64,000 bases of DNA from Anaspis maculata (GCA_949128115.1 OX421964.1:14284892-14348891); one strand, 5' to 3'. Positions 13,001 to 24,000 are shown, counted from the first letter of the stretch. A program made the numbers and translations. Notes: generated from the sequence alone by a model not told the origin.

Positions 13001-16000
13001 GCTCGAGGAAAGCTGGAGTGAGCTGTTTGTATTAACGGCAGCACAGTGGGCGTTTCCAGTTGACGAAAGTAAGTTTGTTTGAATGTAATATTAACAATTC
13101 AGGTACAGAGTGTTCACACGAGATTGGACTCACGTACTAATCGCTCCCCTTTTGAGATATTCCGAAAAATCAAAGAGTAATTCTTGACAATTTTTCCAGT
13201 AGTTTTCGTCGTTCGTTCATTGTTCATCATTTTCACCATAAAATTACATAGTGTAAAATGATACAAATTTTTGCGACACCCTGTATTTAGTTATTGTGGT
13301 CTATGCAGCTTTTTATGCTTATTACAAAAATTAATGACACTTGTGGATTCTTCCTCGAATAACTTGTTAAAAAAATTCGAGTTCCGCGGGTATTATTTTG
13401 ATCCAGTTTCATCAAAAATTTTCAGAGGCGCAGATCCTCCATTTTTCACTCTGTTGTTCACCCCCTTAGTTATTTTGGGAATCATTCATATTTTTGAGTT
13501 CTATGTTCAATTCAGCAGAAAAAGTTACTGTTGCAGAACTTTGATTAGATGCTTCGTTTTTGAGATATAAGAATTTTAGATGTTTGAAATACACATCAAA
13601 ACCCATCAAGTTACCGATTTTGAATTCAATTTTGAGAAAATTTCTCATCAGTCGGATGACAAAAGAACTGACTGACTGCCATCAGTCAGTCAAAAAAACT
13701 CTTCCAAACTTGTAAGACATTTCAAACAAAAAAATCAAAACTCTCTTCAAATTTGAATTTTAAAGTGTTGGAACATATTGTTTTTTTTAAAGTTTTATAA
13801 AGTTCCAAACCCAAATATCTCCTAAACGGAGCTTCGAATCAAATTTTTGCAAGAGTTAAAAATTATTTTTTGTTTCAAATTGAACGTAAAATTCAAAAAT
13901 ATGAACGATTTTCAAAAATAATTAGGAAGGAAAAATGGAGGGGAAAGTCGCGGGAAGGAGGTTTTTCGATAGAAACTTATTTTAGTAAACTTTGGTTCAA
14001 ATTTGAGCAAAATCGGTTGAGAAGTTCACAAGTTCTGATGAAAAATCGATTTTAAAAGTTCAACTTTGAAAGCCTCTATCTGCGTTAATATTTATTTCTG
14101 ATATACATTTTTCCGAAAAAGTCCACTTATTTTGCAGTCTTGGAATCACCCTGTACCTGTCATACGTTGCAGTAAATATTGATTAGATTGAAATCATAAC
14201 AAGTTTTGAAAAGAGAACTTTCCTGAGAGAAAAGGCGCTGCTCAGTAGGGCTGATACAGTGACTGAATTATAACCACACTGACAATCTGACAAGAATTCA
14301 GAGCCAAAATATAAATCGCAGAATGGGCTACTTGCCCAATTTTTTTTTATTGGCTTAATCGAAAGTATGGGCAAAAATATTGTACCCGTATTTTTTCTTT
14401 TTCCTAAATTCCCAAAATTGCGGCCGTAGTGTCTGTTTTAAAAATATATTTGTGACGTCACAAATATACTAAAAACTAAACAAACAGCACTGTTGGGTTG
14501 AAAACTCAAAAAACAGTTAGAGTGGCTTAACAATATTTGAAAAATACAGACAGAAAAATTTCACTAAAGATTCCCGACTTTTACCAACCTTTTGAAAAAA
14601 AAAATCGAAAAAAAAATCTTTTTAATCAATGGATATATTTTCCGGAAATTTTCAGAAAATACTATTTATTACTCTTGTTGATGATTGAAAGTGTTTCCAG
14701 TCTAATCTGTTTCATTGGCAAGTACCCCATTCATGATGAGAGACTGAATTACAATCTGGCAACTCAGCACTGAATGAGACAGTCGGAGCTGAAATGAAGA
14801 TTAAATTGACTGCACTGCTGGCAGCTCAGCATCAAAATTCAAATCGCAGTGTCTAGGAACTGAATTTCTACAATCTGGCAACTCAGCACACAATGGAGCA
14901 GTCAGAGCCAGAGCTAACACAAAGACTTAGTTGACAACACTGACAGCGTGACAACAACTCTGAACCAAAATATAAATCGCAATGTTCATGTAGAGACTAA
15001 ATTTTTATGATTTCAAAAAAGAAAAATCATCCTTACATGATTTTCTTTGTAGGTTTCCAGCCTGTCCATTGAATTTTTCTGTGGAATATCGCTTACAGGG
15101 TGAAACGTTGATTTTTTTTCTTCAAATTGGACACTTTGTATTTTAATGCAGGAATCGATTCCGCTTTTCATCTTGATTATAAATACATATCACACTTAAT
15201 AGATTAGTCAAAAAAACACATATGAAAAAATTTGTTGAAGTTTGAAAAAATTGGCTAAAATTTAAAAAAATATTTGTTTTACCAGCTTGTAGAGTTTAGC
15301 TGAGTTAGGTGAAAGTTTCAAACTATAATCAAATCCATTTACCAAAATGATGAAAAATTCGCTGTAATGCTACTTCTGGAAAAAATGTTTCATTTTTTTT
15401 TTTAAATTTCATCAATTTTTCACAAGTGTTCCGTCGACTAACCTATCAAATGTGACAAATATTCATAATTAGGATGAAAAGCGGAATCGTTTCCCATATT
15501 AAAATACAAGGTGTCCAATTCAACTACAAATGTCGATGTTGCACCCTGTAAGCGATACCACAGAACATTTTTGAGGACAGATTCGAAGCCTTCGAAAAAA
15601 ATCATATAAGAATCGTTTTGCATTTTTAAAATCATCTCCAAGGGGAAGTTTTCAGGGGTGGGGGGTATAATTTATACGTGAACAGGGGGTATAATTTATA
15701 CGTGAACACCTGTACCAGCTACTCATGTTGAGATTGACCTTCCACTAGCCGTCTTATTCCTGAACTAATATCAAAAATAAAATCTGATTCTTGTAAGATA
15801 TTGCTCAATTATTTCAAATTTGCCCCTAGAGATTTTCTCGATTCCTAATTTACAGGGTGTTATACAGGGTGAATCAGTTTAAACCGGTCAAATTTTGGGA
15901 TAAGATTCTCCTCATCCTCCTGATTCATAAGAATATAACATACGTCATACGTGCTTCTCACTCGTTTTCTAAACAAGATACAGGATGTCAAAATTCACTT

Positions 16001-19000
16001 TTTTCGATTTTAAAAATTTTTGACTTGCGAACTATTGAACTAAATAAATTAGCTTAAATTCAGCATAGGCTGGTTCGTCGGAAACATCTGCTTACTTGCA
16101 AAATTTTGAAATAATCCAATCAGTAGCGTGAAAGTTATGGGGGGCCATTAATTTGGAAGCATCTAAAGAACCTTTCAAAAATAATGTTCTGTTCAGAACT
16201 CCTACGTTGTTAATTTGATTCCTTTGAAATTTGGCAGGTATAGGTAGAAAACTTTGACAAACCAGCCTGCGCAGATTTTAATCTTCCTATGGTTCAATAG
16301 TTCACAAGTTACAAATTTTAAAAATTGGAAAAAAGTGAACTTAGACACCCTGTATCGTTCTTAGGAAGCAAGTGAGATGCACGTATATTATATTTTTCTG
16401 AACCGGGGCGGGGCGATCAGCAGAATCTTATCTCAAAAATTTGATCGGTTTAATTTGATTCACCCTGTATAACTGTTACATTTATAATATTTTGACAGTT
16501 TGTTCATCAAGTGAACCTGTAAGTGTTTGATTTCGTTCTAATCGGGACGAAAGTCTGCATCGACTGCATTACTCAAATGTAGGGATGTAATAAGAGAAAA
16601 TATTTTTTGCGGCACCCTGGAAATTGATGGCCTAGAAATTTTTAATAGCCAAATTCAATTTTTTTTGCAAAAACCAGTTTCGTTTTTGAAATTTTCCCGG
16701 GATAAGGCAGCTAGTGGGGTGTCAATCGTAACGTGAACACTATGTACTTAGAGATTAAATTACTAAAATCTGATTACTCAGCACTAAATAGGGTAGTCAG
16801 CTGAAATGAAGACTATTTGACTACACTGACAGCACTCAGGAACAAAATATATATCGCAGGGTTCATGTAGAGACTAAATTGCTACATCTGGCAACTCAGC
16901 ACTAAATGGGACAGTCAGCTGATTAGAAGACTAAATTGACCACACTGCCAGCTACTCAGCACCAAAATATAACTTGCAGCGTTCATGTGTAGAAACTAGA
17001 TTAATGCAATTTGGCAACTCAGCACTAAATGGGACAGTCAGCTGATTAGAAGACTGAATTGACTACACTGCCAGCTACTCAGCAACAAAATATAACTTGC
17101 AGTGTTCATGTATAGAAACTAAATAAATTAATACAATTCGGCAACTCAGCACTAAATGGGACAGTCAGCTGATTAAGACTAAATTGACTACACTGCCAGC
17201 TACTCAGCACCAAAATATAACTTGCAGCGTTCATGTGTAGAAACTAGTTCAATACAATCTGGCAACTCAGCACTAAATGGGACAGTCAGCTGATTAAGAC
17301 TAAATTGACTACACTGCCAGCTACTCAGCACCAAAATATAACTTGCAGCGTTCATGTGTAGGAACTAGTTCAATACAATCTGGCAACTCAGCACTAAATG
17401 GGACAGTCAGCTGACTAAGGTTAAATTGACTACACTGCCAGCTACTCAGCACCAAAATATAACTTGTAGCGTTCATGTGTAGAAACTAGTTCAATACAAT
17501 CTGGCAACTCAGCACTAAATGGGACTGTCAGCTGATTAAGACTAAATTGACTACACTGCCAGCTACTCAGCACCAAAATATAACTTTCAGTGCTCATGTA
17601 TAGAAACTAAATAAATTAATACAATTCGGCAACTCGGCACTAAATGGGACAGTCAGCTGATTAGGACTAAATTGATTACACTGCCAGCTACTCAGCACCA
17701 AAATATAACTTGCAGCGTTCATGTGTAGAAACTAGTTCAATACAACCTGGCAACTCAGCACTAAATGGGACAGTCAGCTGATTAAGACTAAATTGACTAC
17801 ACTGCCAGCTGATTAAGACTAAATTGACTACACTGCCAGCTACTCAGCACCAAAATATAACTTGTAGCGTTCATGTGTAGGAACTAGTTCAATACAATCT
17901 GGCAACTCAGCACTAAATGGGACAGTCAGCTGATTAGGACTAAATTGACTACACTGCCAGCTACTCAGCACCAAAATATAACTTGCAGCGTTCATGTGTA
18001 GGAACTAGTTCAATACAATCTGGCAACTCAGCACTAAATGGGACAGTCAGCTGATTAAGACTAAATTGACTACACTGCCAGCTGATTAAGACTAAATTGA
18101 CTACACTGCCAGCTACTCAGCACCAAAATATAACTTGCAGCGTTCATGTGTAGGAACTAGTTCAATACAATCTGGCAACTCAGCACTAAATGGGACAGTC
18201 AGCTGATTAAGACTAAATTGACTACACTGCCAGCTACTCAGCACCAAAATATAACTTGCAGCGTTCATGTGTAGGAACTAGTTCAATACAATCTGGCAAC
18301 TCAGCACTAAATGGGACAGTCAGCTGATTAAGACTAAATTGACTACACTGCCAGCTACTCAGCACCAAAATATAACTTGCAGCGTTCATGTGTAGAAACT
18401 AGTTCAATACAATCTGGCAACTCAGCACTAAATGGGACAGTCAGCTGATTAGGACTAAATTGACTACACTGCCAGCTACTCAGCACCAAAATATAACTTG
18501 TAGCGTTCATGTGTAGAAACTAGTTCAATACAATCTGGCAACTCAGCACTAAATGGGACTGTCAGCTGATTAAGACTAAATTGACTACACTGCCAGCTAC
18601 TCAGCACCAAAATATAACTTTCAGTGCTCATGTATAGAAACTAAATAAATTAATACAATTCGGCACTAAATGGGACAGTCAGCTGATTAGGACTAAATTG
18701 ATTACACTGCCAGCTACTCAGCACCAAAATATAACTTGCAGCGTTCATGTGTAGAAACTAGTTCAATACAATCTGGCAACTCAGCACTAAATGGGACAGT
18801 CAGCTGATTAAGACTAAATTGACTACACTGCCAGCTACTCAGCACCAAAATATAACTTGCAGCGTTCATGTGTAGGAACTAGTTCAATACAATCTGGCAA
18901 CTCAGCACTAAATGGGACAGTCAGCTGATTAAGACTAAATTGACTACACTGCCAGCTACTCAGCACCAAAATATAACTTGCAGCGTTCATGTGTAGGAAC

Positions 19001-20811
19001 TAGTTCAATACCATCTGGCAACTCAGCACTAAATGGGACAGTCAGCTGATTAAGACTAAATTGACTACACTGCCAGCTACTCAGCACCAAAATATAACTT
19101 TCAGTGCTCATGTATAGAAACTAAATAAATTAATACAATTCGGCACTAAATGGGACAGTCAGCTGATTAGGACTAAATTGATTACACTGCCAGCTACTCA
19201 GCACCAAAATATAACTTGCAGCGTTCATGTGTAGAAACTAGTTCAATACAATCTGGCAACTCAGCACTAAATGGGACAGTCAGCTGATTAAGACTAAATT
19301 GACTACACTGCCAGCTACTCAGCACCAAAATATAACTTGCAGCGTTCATGTGTAGGAACTAGTTCAATACAATCTGGCAACTCAGCACTAAATGGGACAG
19401 TCAGCTGATTAAGACTAAATTGACTACACTGCCAGCTACTCAGCACCAAAATATAACTTGCAGCGTTCATGTGTAGGAACTAGTTCAATACCATCTGGCA
19501 ACTCAGCACTAAATGGGACAGTCAGCTGATTAAGACTAAATTGACTACACTGCCAGCTACTCAGCACCAAAATATAACTTGCAGCGTTCATGTGTAGAAA
19601 CTAGTTCAATACAATCTGGCAACTCAGCACTAAATGGGACAGTCAGCTGATTAAGACTAAATTGACTACACTGCCAGCTACTCAGCACCAAAAAATAACT
19701 TGCAGCGTTCATGTGTGGGAACTAGATTAATACAATTTGGCAACCCAGCACTAAATACTAAATTAATACATTCTGGCAACTCCGCACTAAATAGGACAGT
19801 TAGGTTGGGACATGATATGAAGACTAATAAGTTGATGTTAGCGGATTGAATATAACAGAAATATAAATACATTACATATTATCATTACCAAAGGTGACTG
19901 CGACCACAAATAAAAATCTGAAGTTAGAAGTTTGTTTATTGTTCTAGTCGATTTCAACCGGCAACGCCTTCTTACATGGACAATAAACCAACTTCCAACT
20001 CCAGATTTTTATTTGTGGTCGCAGCCACCTTTGGTTATGATAATTTAATTATATCCAATCTGCTATAAAATCATCAATTTTCATCTCAGAGAATTTTTAA
20101 AACCACCACTGTGCCAGTAAAAAAAATCTCTATCCGAATATAAAAAAATATACAGGGTGTTCCATTTGGAGATCAAAAGTTGTACTTCTGGTTACTTCAG
20201 GAAGTGAGAGTTCCTTCATGATCAACGGAGAAAATAGCTGCTGTCAACAGACAGAGGGCGAACACCCTAATATGAGGCAGGCCGAGGGGGGAGGCTCAAG
20301 TCTGAGAACTATCCATATGAGCCGTTTTCTCACCCAGCAAGGTTCTCAAGTCCAGAATACGTAACACTAACGTTTCCATATTCCTTCTGATAACACCGCC
20401 GTTCTTCCAGGCTTGCTGGTGAGCAACGCCATAGCGCCGGCTTCCAGGCAGGTGGCGCTCGAAGAGGACGCCCGCCGACTGAGGGAGATCATCACCAGGC
20501 TGACGCTGCTGCGGGTGGACCACACCGAGCACGCCTGCCTCAAGGCCCTCGTCCTCTTCAAGGCCGAAAGCAGGGGGCTGTGCGAGCCCGCGCACGTCGA
20601 GCTCCTGCAGGACCAGACCCACGTCATGCTGCACGAATACTGCAGCCAGCGCCAGAGCTCGCACAAGGGCCGCTTCGGAAAGCTTCTGCTCACCCTGCCG
20701 GCCGTTCAGGCCGTCACCAGACGCGGACTGGAAGAGCTCATCTTCAGGCAGACGGTCGGCGACGTTGCCATAGACCGATTGCTGAGCGATCTGGCCAAGG
20801 CCACGCATTAA
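4246..20811 (+). CDS. NR2E6: NR2E-class nuclear receptor (PNR-like), six coding exons
   Basis: Sequence-specific transcription factor acting in the nucleus. Joining 4246-4376, 5031-5146, 10635-10880, 11328-11623, 12975-13068 and 20411-20811 gives 1284 nt, 427 residues and a TAA stop; every junction keeps phase with GT/AG. The DNA-binding domain is residues 14-89: zinc cysteines C14, C17, C31, C34 and C50, C56, C66, C69, P-box CDGCRG, then the T-box [10 protein letters not shown] hinge follows. The ligand-binding domain starts near residue 236 with [18 protein letters not shown] and the signature [15 protein letters not shown]. It ends with an AF-2-like helix RLLSDLAK (417-424). Family knowledge: tailless, dissatisfaction, Hr51 and Hr83 differ in the P-box or D-box, so by elimination this is nearest the PNR-like NR2E6 type known from honeybee. 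The family is firm; the exact orthology is inferred. Confidence 0.85.
4390..4809. mobile_element. putative Tc1/mariner-type MITE in intron 1
   Basis: Begins CAGGGTGT after a TA (4388-4389) and ends ACACCCTG before a TA (4810-4811). These are the tips and target duplication of the other MITEs in this window. Only the tips are clearly inverted. If real, it starts 13 bp after the exon 1 donor. Confidence 0.4.
4738..4756 (+). other. orphan tRNA-His-type primer binding site
   Basis: The 19-mer TGGTGCCGTGACCAGGATT equals the primer binding site at 23422-23440 base for base and is preceded by an LTR-like end, ATTACA. There is no tRNA body on either strand beside it. It is probably debris of an old LTR element that used the same primer as the 21657-27591 element. 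Confidence 0.6.
5031..5146 (+). CDS. NR2E6: nuclear receptor exon 2 (second zinc finger)
   Basis: Enters in phase 2 and encodes N45-D82, with C50, C56, C66 and C69 and the motif [13 protein letters not shown]. The acceptor is AACGTTTCAG and the donor GTGAGT at 5147. The motif RNQC..CR..KC is diagnostic of nuclear receptors. Confidence 0.9.
5286..5460 (+). mobile_element. tRNA-derived SINE, copy 1
   Basis: The head has a tRNA-like box A region (GTGGCGCAGGTGG) and box B (GGTTCGATTCC). An unrelated body follows, with a 3' block AACTCCTATGGCCA then GGCCGATA. Head, body and tail recur at 40416-40590, so this is a dispersed family and not a tRNA gene. The anticodon arm is poorly formed. It lies in intron 2. 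Confidence 0.75.
6840..7400. repeat. degenerate AACCGGTTAACC repeats
   Basis: Many imperfect copies of AACCGTAACCGGTTTT and GGTTAACCGTAACCGG in both orientations. They form a subterminal-like or internal repeat block in the core of the foldback element. The motif itself is close to palindromic. Confidence 0.7.
8255..9301. mobile_element. palindromic Tc1/mariner-type MITE (1047 bp)
   Basis: It is flanked by TA on both sides (8253-8254 and 9302-9303) and nested in the right arm of the foldback element. The uninterrupted left arm at about 5816 carries a single TA at the same point, so ends and target duplication are certain. Inverted tips are CAGGTGTCCCGAAATTAATG and the near-identical CAGACTGTCCCGAAATTAAT. 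The whole element is nearly self-complementary and has no coding frame. Confidence 0.88.
10054..10081 (+). repeat. (TG)14 microsatellite
   Basis: A perfect TG dinucleotide run in intron 2. Frames that cross it are low-complexity artefacts. Confidence 0.95.
10635..10880 (+). CDS. NR2E6: nuclear receptor exon 3 (T-box and hinge)
   Basis: Begins [10 protein letters not shown], completing the DNA-binding domain, then a Gly/Pro/His/Tyr-rich hinge of about 75 residues. The acceptor is CATGTTCCAG and the donor GTAAGT at 10881. The GC content is clearly higher than in the surrounding intron. Confidence 0.88.
   Translation, partial: RSSTNGRPDLVNPASIIILWDSAPDFADCTPRFSHRVCTESTRWVWNRRMEQHRDITSPRTTSTPACWEASPSPLRSFRPE
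10900..11270. repeat. solo arm related to the foldback at 27640-28535
   Basis: The end CCAACACAACACATTTTTTC at about 11219-11238 followed by CATGGCTTACTCTAAT, and internal blocks such as GGCCACTGA, match the arms of the 27.6-28.5 kb foldback. It lies in intron 3 and has no coding content. Confidence 0.5.
11328..11623 (+). CDS. NR2E6: nuclear receptor exon 4 (hinge end, ligand-domain helix 3)
   Basis: Encodes L166-Q263: an acidic, serine-rich linker, then [20 protein letters not shown], the family-typical start of the ligand-binding domain. The acceptor is CTGTTGCAG and the donor CAG/GTCAGT. Confidence 0.9.
11800..12760 (+). repeat. diverged direct repeats in intron 4
   Basis: Blocks of the type TTTTTTGCAT..TTTTCGCA.AAAATGCAAACTGAACA recur near 11805, 12535 and 12685 with shared flanks (CATATTTTCAAAT, TAACATAGCGAG-like). 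There is no coding frame. The family is unknown. Confidence 0.5.
12975..13068 (+). CDS. NR2E6: nuclear receptor exon 5 (ligand-domain signature)
   Basis: Encodes L264-E294, including [19 protein letters not shown], the conserved nuclear receptor signature between helices 3 and 5, then AAQWAFP. The acceptor is TTGTTGCAG and the donor GTAAGT at 13069. Confidence 0.92.
13106..14153. mobile_element. palindromic Tc1/mariner-type MITE (1048 bp)
   Basis: TA at 13104-13105 and at 14154-14155. The arms are inverted, and the interior core (GTTCAATT..AGAAAAAGTTAC, then GATTAGA.GCTTCGTTT) is shared with the 1047-bp MITEs at 8255 and 60710 and the 1006-bp one at 33822, although the tips differ. It starts 38 bp inside intron 5. 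Confidence 0.75.
14225..15010. repeat. degenerate outliers of the 121-bp satellite
   Basis: About three diverged monomers (GGCAACTCAGCAC, AAAATATAAATCGCAG, CTGACAGC-type blocks) lie upstream of the main array. They are separated from it by MITE insertions between about 15.0 and 16.7 kb. This suggests an older, larger array that was broken up. Confidence 0.65.
15096..15548. mobile_element. palindromic MITE (453 bp) inside a larger hairpin
   Basis: TA-flanked tips CAGGGTG and CACCCTG. The surrounding sequence is itself inverted (GTGGAATATCGCTTA against TAAGCGATACCAC). The same arrangement is seen at 30146-30891. An additional tip-like pair of 25-bp direct repeats, GGGGGTATAATTTATACGTG, lies at 15660-15705. 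Confidence 0.65.
15865..16467. mobile_element. palindromic MITE (603 bp)
   Basis: TA at 15863-15864 and 16468-16469. Tips are CAGGGTGAATCAGTTTAAAC and, inverted, GTTTAATTTGATTCACCCTG. The arms share TGGGATAAGATTCT and its reverse complement AGAATCTTATCTCA. It has no coding frame. Confidence 0.8.
16740..19795 (+). repeat. 121-bp satellite array, about 24 monomers
   Basis: The period is 121 bp, read from successive GCACCAAAAT positions 18241, 18362, 18483, 18604. Variants are +4 bp (AAATAAATTAATACAATTC), 117 bp (loss of AACTCGGC) and two monomers with an extra 31-bp internal duplication (AGCTGATTAAGACTAAATTG..). The edges are more diverged than the middle. The array lies inside intron 5 of the nuclear receptor gene. 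Confidence 0.95.
18601..19560 (+). repeat. 480-bp higher-order unit duplicated in tandem
   Basis: 18601-19080 and 19081-19560 agree line by line, including a private variant (TACCATCTGG in place of TACAATCTGG) and the 117-bp short monomer. Four monomers make one unit. The match stops upstream at GGGACTGTC against GGGACAGTC. Confidence 0.93.
19875..20045. mobile_element. short hairpin MITE
   Basis: ACCAAAGGTGACTGCGACCA followed by CAAATAAAAATCT is mirrored by AGATTTTTATTTGTGGTCG then CAGCCACCTTTGGT. The stem is about 45 bp with a loop of about 75 bp. The TTATCAT-type flanks are also inverted, so the exact ends are unclear. Confidence 0.7.
20153..20268. mobile_element. possible small MITE before the last exon
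   Basis: Tip CAGGGTGTTC after TA, and GAACACCCTA about 116 bp later. Only the 10-bp tips are inverted. It lies 140 bp upstream of the exon 6 acceptor. Confidence 0.35.
20411..20811 (+). CDS. NR2E6: nuclear receptor exon 6 (rest of ligand domain, AF-2)
   Basis: Encodes S295-H427 after the acceptor GTTCTTCCAG. It contains the [15 protein letters not shown] and [12 protein letters not shown] segments typical of NR2E and ends with [12 protein letters not shown]. It is very GC-rich at third positions compared with the AT-rich introns; this explains long antisense open frames over it. Confidence 0.92.
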
Positions 20812-20866
20812 CCGTTTTCGTTACGATTACTACCATGTGAATATTGTATAAGTAGGTACCTGCTTT

Positions 20867-20872
20867 AATAAA
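20867..20872 (+). promoter_or_regulatory. polyadenylation signal of the receptor gene
   Basis: AATAAA lies 56 bp after the stop codon. The TATA box of the next gene is only about 105 bp further on, so the two genes are closely packed head to tail. Confidence 0.6.
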
Positions 20873-20977
20873 GGATCTCTCTGTCAGCGATGTACGTTTC
20901 CGTTTCCGCCTTCACATGCGAGCAAGACTGGTGATGGAGTAATTGTGTACGATTAAGTTTTAATTGTTGCAAGAAAG

Positions 20978-20985
20978 TATAAAAG
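20978..20985 (+). promoter_or_regulatory. TATA box of the odorant-binding protein gene
   Basis: TATAAAAG lies 53 bp upstream of the ATG at 21031. That is the expected distance for a short 5' untranslated leader of about 20-25 nt. Confidence 0.6.
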
Positions 20986-21030
20986 TCGTTTTTTTCATTC
21001 GTTTGGATGCATTAGAACGCGAAAAAAGGA

Positions 21031-21084
21031 ATGTGGTTGAAAATTGTTGGTTTAGCGGCCCTGCTCGTGGCCGTAAATGGGCGG
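21031..21084 (+). CDS. OBP exon 1 (signal peptide)
   Basis: 18 codons: a charged N-terminus, then a leucine/alanine/valine core and a small-residue cleavage region VNG. The donor GTAAGG is at 21085, phase 0. Confidence 0.8.
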
Positions 21085-24000
21085 GTAAGGATCTGAATAT
21101 AGTAAATTTAGATAGATACATTATCTCGAATTTCGATAGGTCAAAATCCCAGAAGATCTACAAGAGGTTATGGACGTGTTGCATATGCTTTGTATAAAAG
21201 AAGCAGGAATCACAGAAGGTAACTACCTACTGGAAGAACATAATCAATCTTTTAAAATAAATCTCTGGCAAATTCGAAAGCAATATAAGTTACAACCGAA
21301 TATCTCAACCAGTTTTTTGAATTATTAATGAAAACGAAAACAATAAAAAAAAGTCATACCGTGAGCTCTTTTACGAAGCAGAATTTTTTAAAACTTCACA
21401 AGCAGCCATAGTGTGAAATTGATGGGTATCTCGGTTTTTCTTTCGATTTTTTCTGGGACATCATTTGGCTTTGAAAAATTTGCAGCCGGCCGGATTTGAA
21501 CCACAGTGGTTTTTTACTGATTCATCTTTCAACCCATCGGGCATCATACCGACTAGCACTGAACTATTTTAAATGTCTACATCCCTAATAATTAATTCCA
21601 GATCAACATAAAAGCTACCAAATAGCGGATAAAGATCCTAAAATAATGGTGTGTACTGTGGCAGAACGGCTTAGAATGATAAAATAAAGGGGAATGAAAT
21701 ATTTGGGAATAAAATTAGATTTACGGGCGATAGGAAAGGAAAGAAATTGGGTTGAGGAATGCGAAATATATCGATTTTTGCCGGCCAGCATCGGAACCGG
21801 ATGCAGGCAAAAGGTATCGACGTTTGTAGGCCAGAGGGTTGTGACGGGAGACGGGGTGTGGGGAAATAAGAGAGGTCCAAGAACAGGAGCGGGGAGATGG
21901 GATTCGAGTGGTAAGAGTCGAGCACGACGGGTGTATTTTGCGGGAAGATAACTAATATTTTTGAAGAAGAATAAATTAAGAAAAGTGCTAAAACACTGTG
22001 ATAGATTTGTAGTAAATCAGTGACGTGGAAGGAAAACCTTAAGGCAAGTCTGATTTCTATTGTAATCGAATGCGAATGGTTTAAATAAGGTTGAAGTAAT
22101 TGTTTTGGTTTAAAAAAATGATAGTAGGTTTTGTTTGATCTTTTGAACAGCCATGATAAGCGTCAAGCCGATTTGAATTCTTTGTAATTGCTCTGAGCTT
22201 TTAAAATGCGGCCCCTTGTTTTCAGATAACTACCTTCCAGATGCAAGAAAAAGGGTGAAACCTCAGCAACCCTTTTAAGAGATTTGGCTTCCGACAGAGC
22301 ATGATTTTGTAGACTCTATTAGCTGAGACAAGCACTAGCAGTATTTATGCAAATCAAATCTGGGCAAAATCTTGATTACGCGTTATGTTCCCTCATAGAA
22401 TAAGATATGTAACCCTTTCGCGCGACAAAGAATTTAAAGGCATGAGGCCGAGTTTCCAAAGAGAAACCCCTTGAGTAATGCTAAGAAAATTCAGTGTCGT
22501 TTCGAAGCATTTCAAGATAAAAATGAACGTGACATAAAATTTTGCAGGCTAATTAATTAGAGGCTCATTGCGATGACTTGTACTCCGTATTGTAAATTTG
22601 TGTAATGGTATTGAACCTGTATGAAACCGAGCTGCTGGATAAGTCTTCAAATTATAAACTATAGCACCAGCTGGATATAAAATCTATGGAATGTCAACAC
22701 TCAAATTTTATGTAAATTATTTGATAAATAATTGAAAAAAATGGCTATAAATTCGAAAGATCAAGACAAGACTCAGTGAACAACAATCTCTCTCTAAGTA
22801 CAATGAAACAGTAAAGATTTCTTCTCGTGCCAGGGTGAATGGGCGAAAGGGAAGAAAGGGTTGAAACGAAAACTGGAAAAAGGATAAATGAATTAGGCAG
22901 GGAATTAAACTCAAGTGTACTAGGAAATGGATTCACCCATAATTCTGAAAATTAGGAAGAATGAGAACGGAATTAATTTGCCAGGGTTGAACAAATTCAT
23001 CGTAGGATTGCACACGGTATTAGGATGTACTTTTCTTTCAGAAACCGAATGTAAACTGAATTAAACAATTCCGAACGCTAGCTGAATGTCAGCACGTCAG
23101 GAAATTATAAAATGAATAATTAAGGTGAATTTAATTAAGTTGGCGATGATTGATTAATTTGTAATAAAGAAGAGGTGTGGTTAAATGACTTTGTTTATTT
23201 TTCAATATTTATTCAATTCATTCCCTTTAAAAAAGAACGTGAGGTTACTACTAGAGTAGGCTTGAGGTATTAGCACGACGTGAAGCTGAGGTAGATGTAA
23301 TCGGGTTAAATAACTTAGGTAAAGGTAAAATAAAATCTACGGCACAACGAAATACGACTTAGGGTAATTAGACGCATCACAGCTTAATTAATTTAATGTA
23401 GAGAAGGAGATTTGTTACAAATGGTGCCGTGACCAGGATTAGAGGTACTTAGAAGCAATGATTGGATAAATGATTGGGAAATAAACAAAGGTAAATAGGC
23501 TAGAAAAATCAAAACACGCGCATATATAGAAAAGGACCGAGAGTAGGTGGAATTTCGCCAAGGGTGTTTTAATGGTTCTGGGCGTGGGCGAACAGATGTG
23601 GAAAGGGTCGTTCCGGGAGCAGGTAGCAAGATGTGGGTCGAAAAATACACAACGGAGTGACAAAAGCTCATTTCAAACTACGACTATAATTTGCATAGGG
23701 TAAATTTTCCTACTAAATAAGCCATTTAAATACGATGGACCACGGTGCTGAAATTTCATAAATCAGGGAATAAATCGGGGTAGGAAAATTGAAGCGTAGC
23801 AGATGTAGTCGCGAAATAAAAATACAGAGTAGCTGATCAAATCATAAGAGCTGAAGAAAATTAAAGGGACAAACCGAGTGAAAGGAAACAATCGAAGAAA
23901 TAAGATTAGAGGAAACACCCTAAGCAATTGATAAAAAAAAAGGAAATGAATCGCCTAAACCGAGGCCTAAACACACAATCGTAATGTATGAGGTGTACCG

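Noticed and set aside
16740..19795. Regular repeats resembling a CRISPR array
   Set aside because: Head-to-tail 121-bp monomers without unique spacers, in an intron of a eukaryotic gene. It is a satellite.
20296..20808. 170-codon minus-strand frame
   Set aside because: It is the antisense shadow of the GC-rich last exon of the nuclear receptor, whose sense translation is a conserved ligand-binding domain.
21671..21951. Short genes inside the LTRs (84-85 codons, both strands)
   Set aside because: They recur in both LTRs only because the LTRs are copies; no domain, no start context.
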